Source: Blastomussa wellsi
Lineage: Eukaryota; Cnidaria; Anthozoa; Scleractinia; Plerogyridae
Assembly: GCA_947652115.1 (NCBI GenBank)
Contig: OX393563.1
Span: 5,983,116-6,047,115, forward strand
Reading direction: 5' to 3'
Length of the DNA stretch: 64,000 nt
The position numbers were made by a program, and so were the translations under genes. Positions 1 through 12,500 of the stretch are shown here, one piece after another (position 1 is the stretch's first letter; each line of letters opens with the position of its first letter). The notes under the pieces are model-generated. The model worked only from the letters and a program-made list of their open reading frames with translations, ran no database searches and had not been told where the DNA came from.

Positions 1-2970
1 TTGCTTCATGGCCACAATTCCAGGATGGCCTTCATGCGCCAACTTCAGTGCTTGACTGCGAAGTTGCTTTGGTAATACAATTCGAGTTCCACGAAGAACA
101 AGCTTTCCAATTGCGCTTAATTCACCTCGCACAGGCAGGTACTCCTTGAATTCCATAGCATGCCATCTCCCATTCAAGAGACATTCTCGTACACTTTTCA
201 GCTCTAGATCGTGTTCGGATGCTCTCTCAATTTCGCGAGTTGTCAAGGCAACAGGCGTTGATTCCTGAGCCACCCACTTCACATATTCTTCTGTTTCGTT
301 CTCGTCTCTTGACTGTGGCACTGGACTCAGGAGACGTGACAATGAATCTGCAATATTCTTGGGCCCTGGAATGTACTTCACTGTAAATCTATAGGGTTGC
401 ATTCTGAGAAGCCATCTCTCGATCCTAGCACAGGTCTTCGATGTGGGTGAGAAAATACATTCCAGCGGTTTGTGGTCAGTCATTAATTCAAAGTCAGCAC
501 CATACAAATACATGTGGAATCTTTCGCAGGACCACACTATCGCTAAAGCCTCTTTCTCAGTCTGAGAATATCGGCGTTCTGTATCTGACAAACTTCGGCT
601 TGCATAGCTAATAACGCGTAGCTCTTCTCCCTGCTGTTGTACCAATACAGCTCCTAAGCCTACAGGGCTTGCATCTGCGATCACCTTTGTTGGGGCATTC
701 TTGTCAAAATATCCAAGTGTCTCTGCACTGGACAGTCTCTTCTTCAACTCGTCAAATGATTTCTGTTGCTCCGGCCCCCACACAAAAGGTTCGCCATTCT
801 TTGTAAGCTGGCGGAGAGGTGCTGATACGGTTGCCAGGTCAGGAATGAAACGTGCAGTAAAATTAACCAACCCAAGGAAGCTTCTCACTTCAGCAGCACT
901 CGTCGGTTCACGAGCATCAACAACAGCTTTCACCTTAACATCTGCTGGACCAATCCCACGTGCAGACAACACATGACCCATAAACACCAAGTGCGACATC
1001 TTGAATTCACATTTGTCACGGTTTAAGGTCAACCCCCTGCTACTCAATACTCTGACCACATTCTCAAATCTCTTGTCATGTTCCTCTTCAGTGGGTGCAT
1101 GGACTATCACATCATCAAGGATGTTGTGGACTCCTTCACACTCTTGCAGGACTTGGCCAAGTACCTTCTGGTACATCTCCGGTGCGCAACTTATACCGAA
1201 CATCAGTCGTTTGTATCGGTACAGTCCCTGGTGGGTACCAAATGTAGTAATATCTCTGGATTCAGGTGATAACTCTATTTGATGATAGGCAGAGTTAAGA
1301 TCCAACTTACTGAAGAACTTGCTCTGGTTCAAATCTTGTAAAACTTCATCGATGGTGGGAATCGGGTGACGCTCTCGTTTCACTGCCATGTTGGCCTGCC
1401 GCATGTCTACACACAAACGGATGTCACCTGAGGGCTTCGGCACCACTACCACTGGTGATACCCATGAACTTGGTCCACTCACTTTCTCAATAATGTCAAG
1501 TTCAACAAGTTCGTCTAGTTTGTCACTCAACTTATCACGCAGGTGGTAAGGAACTCGCCTAATGGTTTGTGCTATGGGTTGTACCTCTGGATCAACTGGG
1601 ATCTTTAGTTGAAAATCTTCAAGCTTGCCAATACCTTCACAACATCCGGGAAATTTGTCTAAAACACTGGATGCCCCTTTAGCTCCATCAGTTGATGCTT
1701 CTAGTGAGTTAACTTGGACTGGAGTTCCAAGCTTAAGAACTCCTAAGGCAATGGCTGTGACTCGCCCTAGAAGGGCCTGTCCCTTATTTTCAATAACAAC
1801 AAATTCAACCCCACTTAGCACTACCTCCCCAACAGAAACTTCTGCAGTAAATGTGCCAGCAACTTGTAGTGGCTGATTACTACCATATGAATACAACTTC
1901 TTGGAAGCTTTGCTCGACACACATTTAACCTTATTGGCTTTCAAATCTTCCCACACATTGCGACCAATGACATTGCAACTAGCACCAGAATCAATAATCA
2001 TTGTTACAGGCAAACCTCCTATTTTCACAGAAATTTTGCCATCACTTGGAACATTTGAATCATCTGATATGCCAAATGCATACTCACAAACATCACTCTG
2101 CTGAACCTCGTCTTCCACTTGCCTCACATCATGGCGTCCACCACTCCTTCTTCTATTGCCTGCCCCACTCATTCCTCCAGCTCCTCGGCCTCGGCCACTA
2201 TTTTGCTTCTTCTTCGTTTTACAAACAGCCTCAAAATGTCCTGTCCCATTACATTTCCTGCACTGTTTCCCTCTAGCTGGGCATCGGTGATCGTTAGCTT
2301 TGTGTCCTAGCCTTCCACAACAATAACATTTAATATGGCTTGTGCTCGAATCTTCTTTGTGATCCACCTTTCCACCCACACTATTAACCTCGTTACTCGC
2401 ATCGCTTGCTCCTTCGATCGAACGGGCCTGTTTCTCAGATTCTTCCATAGAACGGGCGATTTCTCTCAATTTTGGCAGAGTCAAGGCTTGACCCTTCTGA
2501 AGTAACTTTCGACGAAGCTCGTGTGACAAACACTTACTAATCACTTGATCACGAATTTGCTCCTCCACAGCGTCCGCATCTCCGAATTCACATGTTTTAG
2601 CTTTCTGTCTCAATCTGGTCACAAACTGTTCGACGGTTTCGTTGGCCAGTTGACTTGTTTCACGAAAACAAAGCCTTTCGTATGGAACATTTGCTTGCGG
2701 TTTGAAATATTTATTCAAGGTCGCCGTCGCTTTCCGATAGCTATCCGACCCTCCTTCTTCTTCTAACGTAAAATAGATATCTTGAACATCTGTTCCAGCG
2801 GTATGCAACAGTAGCGCCTTCTTCTGGTCGGCATTTTTGACTCCTTTGCCCGTTGCATACAACTCGAAAGCTTGTAGCCATCTTTCCCAGCGTGCGGAGA
2901 TACCAGCAGTTTCTGAGCAGTCAAATGACTTCAATCCTTGTCCTGTATCGCTTAAATATACAGCTGACAT
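1..2970 (-). CDS. gag-pol: Gag-Pol polyprotein of Ty3/gypsy retrotransposon (partial)
   Basis: This open frame of 990 codons starts at an ATG at 2970-2968, about 40 bases after the LTR, and is still open at the window edge. Gag is a helical capsid-like region followed by two zinc knuckles at about residues 213-250 (first CYCCGRLGHK..., second CRKCNGTGHFEAVC). An aspartic protease active site (DSGAS) lies near residue 325. The reverse transcriptase has its catalytic LDD near residues 618-620, with isoleucine where many elements have tyrosine. RNase H starts near residue 763 (DASPVGLGAVL). The start of the integrase zinc-binding domain (HEGHPG) is at the left edge. Gag and Pol share one frame with no frameshift, which occurs in several Ty3/gypsy lineages. 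I checked the frame at three points across the ORF. Confidence 0.93.
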   Translation of the reverse strand, partial: MSAVYLSDTGQGLKSFDCSETAGISARWERWLQAFELYATGKGVKNADQKKALLLHTAGTDVQDIYFTLEEEGGSDSYRKATATLNKYFKPQANVPYERLCFRETSQLANETVEQFVTRLRQKAKTCEFGDADAVEEQIRDQVISKCLSHELRRKLLQKGQALTLPKLREIARSMEESEKQARSIEGASDASNEVNSVGGKVDHKEDSSTSHIKCYCCGRLGHKANDHRCPARGKQCRKCNGTGHFEAVCKTKKKQNSGRGRGAGGMSGAGNRRRSGGRHDVRQVEDEVQQSDVCEYAFGISDDSNVPSDGKISVKIGGLPVTMIIDSGASCNVIGRNVWEDLKANKVKCVSSKASKKLYSYGSNQPLQVAGTFTAEVSVGEVVLSGVEFVVIENKGQALLGRVTAIALGVLKLGTPVQVNSLEASTDGAKGASSVLDKFPGCCEGIGKLEDFQLKIPVDPEVQPIAQTIRRVPYHLRDKLSDKLDELVELDIIEKVSGPSSWVSPVVVVPKPSGDIRLCVDMRQANMAVKRERHPIPTIDEVLQDLNQSKFFSKLDLNSAYHQIELSPESRDITTFGTHQGLYRYKRLMFGISCAPEMYQKVLGQVLQECEGVHNILDDVIVHAPTEEEHDKRFENVVRVLSSRGLTLNRDKCEFKMSHLVFMGHVLSARGIGPADVKVKAVVDAREPTSAAEVRSFLGLVNFTARFIPDLATVSAPLRQLTKNGEPFVWGPEQQKSFDELKKRLSSAETLGYFDKNAPTKVIADASPVGLGAVLVQQQGEELRVISYASRSLSDTERRYSQTEKEALAIVWSCERFHMYLYGADFELMTDHKPLECIFSPTSKTCARIERWLLRMQPYRFTVKYIPGPKNIADSLSRLLSPVPQSRDENETEEYVKWVAQESTPVALTTREIERASEHDLELKSVRECLLNGRWHAMEFKEYLPVRGELSAIGKLVLRGTRIVLPKQLRSQALKLAHEGHPGIVAMKQ

Positions 2971-3009
2971 CTCAAACAAATCTAGTAACGACCTTCCTCG
3001 TCGCCAAAA

Positions 3010-3174
3010 TGTAGTATCTCACGGATTTAACCTTCGGATTTAACCAACGTACAAGAAACACTCTAAACAAACTCCATTGCAAGAGAGCACGTTTTACTAA
3101 CACGTCAACATCTAATGCGCATGCTCCAATATACATCTAATACGCATGCTCCGATATAAATGTAAAACACTACA
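3010..3174 (-). repeat. 5' LTR of the gypsy element (165 bp)
   Basis: The segment is bounded by the perfect inverted ends TGTAGT and ACTACA, as retroviral-type LTRs are (TG...CA). It is followed on the minus strand by TTTTGGCGACGAGGAAGG, a typical primer-binding/leader region. Inside are two 25-bp direct repeats (3109-3133 and 3134-3158, differing at two positions), which may be U3 enhancer units. The partner LTR is outside the window, so the ends are deduced from termini and position only. Confidence 0.8.
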
Positions 3175-3271
3175 GACCCCCTATATTTATTTTTATCTAT
3201 TTGAATAATTTATCTACATGTAAGTAAGTTATGGGGTAAAATAAATTGTTGTTGTTGTTGTTGTTGTTGTA
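3175..3271 (+). mobile_element. 3' tail of a non-LTR retrotransposon with (TTG)n end
   Basis: An AT-rich stretch ending in AATAAATTG followed by a run of TTG units (about 3247-3271). The form matches the end of the better preserved fragment at 5478-5513 and the end of the element at 38500-39150. It has no coding part here, probably because the LTR element inserted at its left side. Bases 3272-3525 hold a G-run near 3402-3418 and no gene signal. Confidence 0.45.
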
Positions 3272-3525
3272 AGTCCCCGCCACCCAGATAACATCTTTTT
3301 TTGTCCGTAAGTTAATCCCTGCAAAACGGCCAACTTCCCCATAAACCCTTTAAACACATTCAAAACATTAATGAATGATGAGCCAGAAATAACATTGTGG
3401 GTGGGGGGGGGGGGGGGGCGGTGGGGGGTATGGATATGAAATGTAGTATTTATGCTATATTAATTCCTCTGTCCCCAGCCTGCTGCCCTAGAATAAATTA
3501 TTATACATGCACTTTTGAATTTTAG

Positions 3526-6500
3526 GTATTGCTGATGCTACCACAAGACACATAGCTAGTCTTGTTGCAAGACAGAAGAAAAGTTCTGCCAAGAGAAAAA
3601 CACGCATTACTACATATCGCCCAGAACCAACACCAATTGTACCTCATTTTGTAAGAACACGCATAAAAGAACTTCTGAGTCAATATCCTTCAGGGATACT
3701 TGGTTCTATGTTTGCTATAGCATTCAAACGAAGGTTTGGTGAGGAACTTAATTTTGAAAGACTGAGATTTAAATCACTTGGTCGTCTTCTAGAGTCCATA
3801 CCTGATATTGCAAGGATTGAGGACATGCGAGGGGGAGGTTACAGAGTTTATAGGAAAGGAAATGAAATAGTTAATTCAGGTTTGTAACACATGATAAAAG
3901 GGCATATGCAACCTCGTTCCCAGGGTCTCTAATCTTCCCGACCTCCCGGAGTGAGAGAGGAGAGACCCTGGCACAGACTGGCTCTAGAACAATTGAGAAC
4001 ACTAGGGAGGGGTCCTCTAATGTCAGGGAAATTAGTTGCATTGTCCTTTGTTGTATTCAAAGTGTTGGTATCGCACGTGATATAATCACGCTAGTGTCGT
4101 CGCTTTATAATTATATATAAGCTGCCATCTCGAAGTCGTCGGGTAGTATTTATCCTGGGATTTATTCAAACGTCAATCTAAGTGTTTAGCAAGTGATTGT
4201 CTTGAGCCACTGGTCTTGTCGTAGATCAGATCAGAAGGCCCAATGAAGTAAATTGCAGTGCTACTATATTTATAAATGTAGAGAAAAAAGCGAATTTCAA
4301 GGATTTGAAACTGATCAATTTCCGGCAGCAAATATGCGAACCCCTCACAGTTACATGTAGACATGCGGAATAGAAATGTGAATGTTGTCTTCATTGACCT
4401 TTTGCCAACGAGTGCCAACGAGCGTTTTACTAACGGCCGATTCACTAAAGTAGGGAACAAGGAACAGAGACATCCAGAACAGTATACTGTACATGTAAAC
4501 AGAATGTTTACGCAATGTGATATATAGATAACAACTGAATGGAAAATATCAGATGATGTGGTCACAATTTTGTAAACCATATTTCAGGTAAACCAAAATT
4601 TATAATGAGCGGAGTGGACAAACGAATACTGTGGCAATATAAACATTTCCTCTCCTAACCTTCATTTTCTGTTGAAGATTGGATACTGAACTGTTGTTCA
4701 TTGACAGCGGCGGCAAAATTCAGACTCATTCTACATGTATTTCTGTCATTGTTCACCGTGCTCTTCTGAGACGGTGAGATGTCAATACTATTTTTTTGTA
4801 ATCTCCCAGATTCTGGGAGCCACGTGACCAGCCTGTGCCTGGGAATCTCCTTTCTCGCCCCCGGAGGATGGGAAGATGGGAGACCCTGACAATACCTGCC
4901 ACGTGAAAAAATGGCTCCTAACTTTTTGGTCTTGGCGACCACTTAGGAAATTTTAGGAGCCAGATGGCTTCTTGAAAAAAAAGTTAATTTCGGGCCCTGC
5001 ATATGTATAATTATACAGAGTTAGAACAAACTATGGTAAATTTAACATAAGATTCCGGGCCCCTATAATTTGGAATTCAATAAAAGAACTGTTTAAAACT
5101 GCCTCTCTTTCAAAATTTAAATTAAGTCTTAAAGAACAATATCTTGCACTGTATTGATGATACTGTTTGCAAATAGCTTAAAAGATTATACTACATCATA
5201 TTCTCTGTAACTGGTTTTAACTTTTCAATATTATTTTATAAACCTTAGATGTTGTGTTTGTGTGCATGTTAGTGTCATGTCTGTGTGTATGATAGTTAGT
5301 ATATTCGTTTGCTATATTGTACTTCTGCTGTAAACATTTAATTTAATTTATTTGATCCAGCGCCCTGACATTTTTAACTCTTTAGTTATTTCAGGGTGCT
5401 GGTACCCTTTAGTTACTATATTTATATTTAATTTTCTTTGTAATTTATTTGATTTTAACCTCTTGGGTACAATAAACATTGTTGTTGTTGTTGTTGTTAT
5501 TATTATTATTATTTTCTCAATTTATTATAGGTATTAAAACACATGATCCTGGTGACAGTTTTTCAGTCGAAACAGAAAGTGCTTTGACTGTTTCTCATTC
5601 CACTGCTGAAAATAGAAGCTACAATCATACACCTAATAACAGTACTAACAGAAAAACGGAGCCATTAAAGCGAAAGGAGGAATCTGCTGCTTCACTTAAA
5701 GCCAAGCTTGATAAAAACAGTGGAATTGATGAAAAAATACAAGAGGAATGTCGACAGGTATTGGCATAATTATTGTCTTGCACACTTGTAGTCTTGTGAA
5801 TTCTGATTTCTGGGTGGCAAATGGCTCTTCAAGATCAAAGGGACGTTTCTTATCAAAGCAAGGAAAAGATTGCTAATTAATTTCTTTTTTCCCTGTTTAG
5901 GTATTAGCTAGAAGACCCAATGGTGTTTGGGCTGCTCGATTTCCAATTGAATACAAGGTAAGAAACTGTTAGTAGTCTTGTATTTTCTTCAAAAAATAGT
6001 ATAGAGCGTTTTCACATGATGTCACAGCAGCCACATTGTTGTTCCAAGATAAAGAAACTGTGGCCATATTGGTGTACTGGTCATACTTGGTGCATTGGTG
6101 TATGGGAATTGAACTGATGCAAAATCTGTAGTATGGATTTGTTGAGATTTGTGGTAGTTACAAAGCTATGATGTCATAAAATTTTGTGATGTTACAACTT
6201 TTTCAGTATTATGAATTTCACCAAAACCAAATTACTACAGATTTTGCAGTCAATAATATATCTTATTTCAGAATCTTCATAACAAAGAGCTCAACATCAG
6301 GCAGTTAGGTTTCATGAGTGTTGTAGAATTTATGTCTGCAATGCCAGATGTTGTACGGATAGAGCGGCCAACAAAGCTGGACTGGCTTCTTTTCCTGGTT
6401 AGAAAAGGTACATGAAAATGAATAAGCATGCTTTTAATTAATAGTTTTGTCTTTGTCGTTGTAGAATATTAAACTGGGCGATGCACTATTGCTAACAGAA

Positions 6501-9500
6501 CATTGGCATGTCACCAGTTGACTGTTCATATTAGTTCCTGAACTTGGGAGTAGTGGAATTGAAATTAAGCGATGTGTGTTCTGTGCTAATCCACTTAGGC
6601 AATGAAGAAAATGAGTATTCGAGATCCAATGGCAAAGTTCCAGCTCAGTCTGCTCCTGCAGAAATTCGCAAAGATCCTGTCCCACCTTGCATCCCTGGAA
6701 ATCCACTCAACTTGCCTGATGGCATAGGCAGAGGAATCTACTATTCAAAAATCAAGCTCCCTGAGTGTGGATACCTTGAAGTCTGTGTCACCCATGTCAT
6801 TCACCCTCACCAGTTTTGGGTGATGATGATTGAGAACTGGCCACAGCTGAAAGATTTGACAGAAGACATGAGGCAAGTTGTGTAAAATATTAACACCACT
6901 AACACTGCCATTGTCGTCATCACCATCGTTTGATTTTAGTCTAATGTTGAACTGTACTGTGGTCCACATAGACAACAAAAAATCTATTGTTTTAGGTTTG
7001 AGAAGGTTTTGCCCACTTTTACCAGAAATTCTGGAGATCCTAAGTACCAAATTTTAGCCCTGGGAGTTCTGCCGTTGTTGAGTTTTAACCAGCAGTTTCT
7101 CAGACTGAGGCCGCATTAGGGGGGTCTGACTATCCCGTATCCCATTAAGTTTTGGCTTAAATATCCCGTATCCTGTTAATTGCGGTGGTTTGTATCTCCA
7201 ACGTTTATGTTCAACATCCCTGAATCTCTTGTTTAAATATCCCGTATCCCATTAGTTTTTCTTCTGAATATCCTGTATCCCTATAATTTGTTACCCAAAT
7301 ATCCTGTATCCCAAAAACCTCTAATAGGGCCTCCAGACTGAAGGTAATAAATGATTGAATCAATCGCAGCTCACCTTGGTTACCCACCAAATTAATGAAA
7401 GATATTCCAGTGCTGGATGCTGGTGCTTATTTGTCTGAAACTTTTGGGAGTTACAGATTGCTTACATTGGATAATCATATGATTTGAATTGATGTGATTT
7501 TTTCTATTTGCAGGCAGTTCTATTCAAGTCGAGAAAGTGCAAGATACAAGATGCCTGGGTGGTTTATTTCAGTTGGCCAGGTGAGTTCAGGCAAGGAAAT
7601 GATTTGTGACATATCAAGGCAAACAATATTGGAGCCTGACGCACCTTAGTGCCACCCAACAAACTTTTTTGACAAGTAAGCCAATCAGAGAGCGCAAATT
7701 TGTTTCAGTTGTCCTGCCTCCTTGTTAAAAGCGCAACAGGTTTCGTGACAACAGCTTTGAACATTGCAAGGAGGCAGGACAACTCAAACAAATTTTCTGA
7801 TTGGCTAATTATAACTTGTAAAAACATGGTTGGCCACACTAGGGCATGCCATGCAGTAAATCTTAAATTATGAACATTGCTGTTTGCTTTTTTATTCCCA
7901 AGAGTCTTTAAAATCCCAAGTTATCAGGGATTTTACTGTTTTCCATCTTTCCCAGATATTGTTGACTAATAAAACCTTGAAATCGTAGAAATCCTGATTG
8001 CCTTGGATGGGTTGATGAAAATCAGGAGCATTTCTACATGTGTTCTCCAATATATCCCAGATTTCTGTGATGGTTGGTGATCATTCCCAATACGTTAAAG
8101 CTCAAATATGCAATGCCAGGGACATCAACAATAGGTTTGGCTCATTTCCAATCCTCTAGTACAGCTGTAGTATTATTCAAAACCTGTTTATTTATTAATT
8201 AAAAATAAATGATTTCCAAGGCCTGCTGTGCGCTATATGAAGATGGATCCTGGTACCGTGGACTGGTTGTTGGCATACAGTCGGCAGAGAGCATAGAGGT
8301 GAGTTCTACGTTCCTGGCCAGCCTTAACACTGGACATGAATGGCAATCAGCTGTAAACAAAGTTCTTGCAATAGACGTCCAGAGGGAGTACTAGCATGCA
8401 GTTGTCCTATCTGTACTCACAAAATATACCACTTGTGCTACTATTGACAGGTCTTCTATGTCGATTATGGAAATACAGCTCGATTGCCATTATCAAATCT
8501 GCGAGTTCTACGGTGAGGGAAATTTAACCTACTGTACTGTACGTTATAGAACATAATTTGTTTTAATAATAATTATGCTTATAAGTTGTTGGGCTAGCAA
8601 ATTTATCTGTAGACTGGAACTCTAAAGGTTTATGACTTGTAAGAAAGCCAGCAGTCCAGTTCTGGTCCCTCTTTCTGTTACGCAATGCTACGCTCTCGGG
8701 AGAAGAGGGTCCAGGGACAGTTGTTGGGCATGCTTGCAATGAACCAACCATGCACCACCTTCAGAACAAAAGGTCAAGACAGATGTCAATCATCTCCGCC
8801 CCTTTGCCCAAAACATCTCAGTTGTCTCCAAACTCAAAAATATATTGAATTTCCAACATTTGAAGATGCTTTTTAACTGCAGTAAAACAGAACTGGACTA
8901 GAAAGCCAGGGAATGCTGATAGACCATTTTACAGTACTGTGAAATGGAACCAAGCTTCTGTATGAAAAGGGTTCAAGCCTTGAACCAGTGGCCCAAACTG
9001 TTGGACCTTATCCCTTAAGCAGCTAGGAATATTTCTACTCACCCCTGGATGGTATGCTAGTCCATCTCAGGGTACCCCCCAGCAGTATTTCGCTGGTACC
9101 CATTTATACACATGGGTGGAGAGGGACACTGAGAGAAAAGTATTTTGCTCAAGAACAGAATGCAGTGCCCTGGCCAAGGTTCAAAACTGGTCCATCCGAT
9201 CAGGAGTCCAGCACACTAACCATTAGGCCACTACACCTCTCACAAGGGATAGGCGCATGTCATTTCTAGTATGAAAACAAGGTTTAAATTGACCAAAAGA
9301 TGATTGACAAAATCCCTAACTTTGTTTTGCTATCTAAGCTTGCAAATAACCATTATGTTTTAGTTAATTGTTGTTGGTGATTTATCTTAATGTTGTGCAT
9401 GACCTTTTCAATTTATGTTGTCAGGTCACAATTCATTAAACTCCCAGCTCAAGCGCTACCCAGCAAGTTGGCCTACATTAAACCATTTGGAGGGGTAACT

Positions 9501-12500
9501 TTATTTCAGTCTATACATGTAGGTTAAGATTCTATTTCAGGGACAGCTTGGAAATTAAAAATAAATGTATTTGTAAACTGCAATGTCACTAAGCACTACA
9601 CAATTTTATACAACTCCAATTATAATTAGTGTTAGTAGGTCAATGTGTGTGCATAAAAAAATTAATGTGAATAACAAGTTAATTTTGTCTTTGTTGTCAC
9701 CTAGAGCTGTATATATCCAAATAACTTGTGCAAAGGTTAAGTTGACATTTTTCATTAAAGGATGATATAAATAAAATGTTTTCTCATTGATATGCATCGT
9801 GTAGTATTTATACACAAAAATAACTATAATTTTAGTGCTGGAAATTGTGATTTAAGTAAAATCTGTGTAAAAGTAGCTCAAGCAAGTTTTCCTTTTTTTT
9901 GGTCAAATAAATCTACTGATCAGATGTAAATATAATTTATGCTTATTGAAATAATTTGTTTCAATACTCTAGTGTGAGGAGTGGTCACCGGTCTCTAGCC
10001 ATAGGTTTTATCATTTGACAAAGAACTACAAGCAGTTGGTCGCAATTGTTTGTGGAGTGAAGGTAGGGGATGATCATTGTCTTCAACGTAACAGTTATCA
10101 TCAATAATTATTTTAAACCCCAGTGAAATACCAGGCGAGCTTTCACATGTAAACATATTTTCACACATGAAAATAACATGTTATCTTCACATGTGAAAGA
10201 TCACCATTGCTATGGTAACCTTTACATAATAAATCATGCCTATTGCAGCAAAAATGAAATGGTTTGGTATTTCATTGCTGTTTATAATTATAATAAAAAG
10301 AACATTGCGTGGCTTCTTGGAGATACAAAATTTCTCTTAAAGTGTTGAAAAACATTTCACAAGTGAGCATGCACTCACTCATGAAATATTTTTCAACATA
10401 ATTCAAAAATTTTGTAACTCTACGCAGCCACGTATTCCCTGGAGGATTTCTGCCCATTATCAATAGTATTTTTTTAGTGTTAATTAAAAATGTTCTTTGA
10501 ACAGGAAGGTACATTATCCCTTTGTTTGTGTGACACAAATGCCAAGGATGATGTTCACATCAACGACGAACTAGTAGCAGAGAACTATGCCATTTTCTGT
10601 CCTGATAATTCTCCTACACCATTATCTCCTTCTGGACAGGTATGTACAATCATAATCAAAATGCAGCTGATTAAAATTAATAATTGACTGTTCTGTTCCA
10701 GTAATTATCCATACCTCCCCATGGAAGGAATTTTTCTAAGATTCCTCCTCGCCCCTCTGGAAATTCCAATTAAGCTTCATGCACCTCCAAAAGTACACAT
10801 TGTTTATAATGTTTTTAAAGGAGTCAGATCACAAACCAAACTAAACTATCCTTGAAATGTAGAAAACCTCAAAATACGGCATTTCAATTTCTCTGGAACT
10901 TTATATTACCGTTATTCGCAGGTGGACTTCATAGTACGCCGGCTATAATGTTTTGGTTTCAAAAAGAAGAGGAAAAATTCACGCCGTTCCATTCATACGC
11001 CAAACCTAACTGACGAGTTAAGTACGGCAGAAGAGCGGCGTTTGAATCAGTTTGGTTCGGAAGATTAGATTTGGAGCGGCAAACAATGTTAAATTCAGCA
11101 GCGTCGAGCGGAGGGTGATTCCAGCGCCGTAGCCGCTGTTGTCATGTGCCAAACCTAGTGCATAAATTACTGTACTGTATTTTTCATATAACGGCACTCG
11201 TGATTGGCTCAAAATTGAGTGGCGTGACCAGTCATGCATGCAGAGCCGTCGTTGAAAATAAAAACAACAAAAAACTTCATGTCTTCGGGATTGTTTGAGC
11301 GAGGTTCTTGAGCGCAAATTCTTTTGTTTTTTTTTTTGCTGTTTCTTCGTGATACTAGCTTAGCTTACGAGATTTCCCTTTAACAGGAGAAAGCCTGTCT
11401 AAATACAAACACCGAATGAATTTGTTTCCCAGTAACTGTGAGATATTAGCGTAAGCCACAGCTTTCCGATTTGGACAGAGTTCTTGAATTCAGAACGCAT
11501 ATTTTCTTCGCAAATTGTTTACCACGAGGTTCCCTAATGAAGTTCGACGCAAGTACGCCGTCCGAAGCAGCCGTTGCTCCAAAATCGAACTTTATCGAGT
11601 TTGGTTCGGCACATGAGTGGAGCGGCATTTGGACCGGGCCTTAAATACGAACTTGAAAACGGTTAATTTTAGCAGCATCGACAGCACGGGTTCTGGGAAA
11701 GGGTCCTATGTTTTTAAAAGAAGAGGAGAGATAACAAAAAAAAACGTCGATTGACGTGACGTCGAACTATCCTCTAGTACTCTAGTGCCATAGTCTTGAC
11801 TTGCGTGCAACGAAGCACGTTAATCGCTTGCGCCAACTGAGCAGCGTTAGTTATGGGAGGCAATTTTACATGTTTATTACACGCTTGTTTCGGTTCCATA
11901 ACTACTTTACACTAATCGAAGGTGGCCTTAAATACGACCTTGAAAACGTTTTCTATTTGCAGTATCGCCAGCACGGGTTCTTGGAAAGGGTGCTTTGGTT
12001 TAAAAAAAAAAAGAGGCGAGAGAACGCGAAAAGAAAAACATTCAGCCTGAGGTGGTGTCGAACCAACCCCCTAGAAAAACGATGACTGGCCTGCAGAGCA
12101 GCGCGTAGATCGCTTGCGCCAACAAAGCAATTGTTAGCAGCTTGGGCTAATTTATTTGATCGTAATACTGGTTTCGGCTCCATCAACTGGCGGTTAAAGT
12201 GATGCTTCACTGGTTTCATTGTTCAGCGAAACAAAAGACTTCTTTTGTTTCTCGTGCGGCAAAAGATGCCGGCAGAAAACGGGAGGTTTTTCGCATACGC
12301 TATTTCTCGAAAACGAAGAGCAAACCAGCGAAAAAAATACATGGTGATGTTTTTCTATTCAATTGAAAACCACATGCAAAAATTCAGGCACTTTTGAGGG
12401 GAAAAAAAACACACACACAAAATCGTCACTTAGCACCCTTTTGCACTCACCCCTTCAATTGTTCACTTAGGAAGGAATACACCAGATAGATACAGTGTAA

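Larger units (their letters stand above)
1..3174 (-). mobile_element. Ty3/gypsy-type LTR retrotransposon, 5' part, runs off left edge
   Basis: On the minus strand the order is LTR (3174-3010), primer-binding/leader region (about 3009-2971), then one gag-pol frame from 2970 to base 1 with no stop. The 3' half of pol (integrase) and the 3' LTR lie outside the window. The order protease, reverse transcriptase, RNase H, integrase is that of Metaviridae (Ty3/gypsy). The unbroken 990-codon frame suggests a young insertion. It sits upstream of and antisense to the LOTUS/Tudor gene, and its LTR abuts a (TTG)n-tailed non-LTR fragment at 3175-3271, so it probably landed in that older repeat. Confidence 0.93.

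Noticed and set aside
701..3043. Several plus-strand ORFs opposite the gypsy element
   Set aside because: They are shadows of the minus-strand gag-pol frame, which carries all recognisable domains.
4173..4580. 135-codon minus-strand ORF in the Tudor gene intron
   Set aside because: AT-rich, Phe/Ile/Tyr-heavy translation without motifs; typical of non-coding AT-rich DNA.
8068..8160. Possible extra exon before the Tudor core (frame ISVMVGDHSQY)
   Set aside because: Exons 7514-7580 and 8221-8298 join in phase and give a continuous Tudor fold; the candidate has no donor and ends in a stop.
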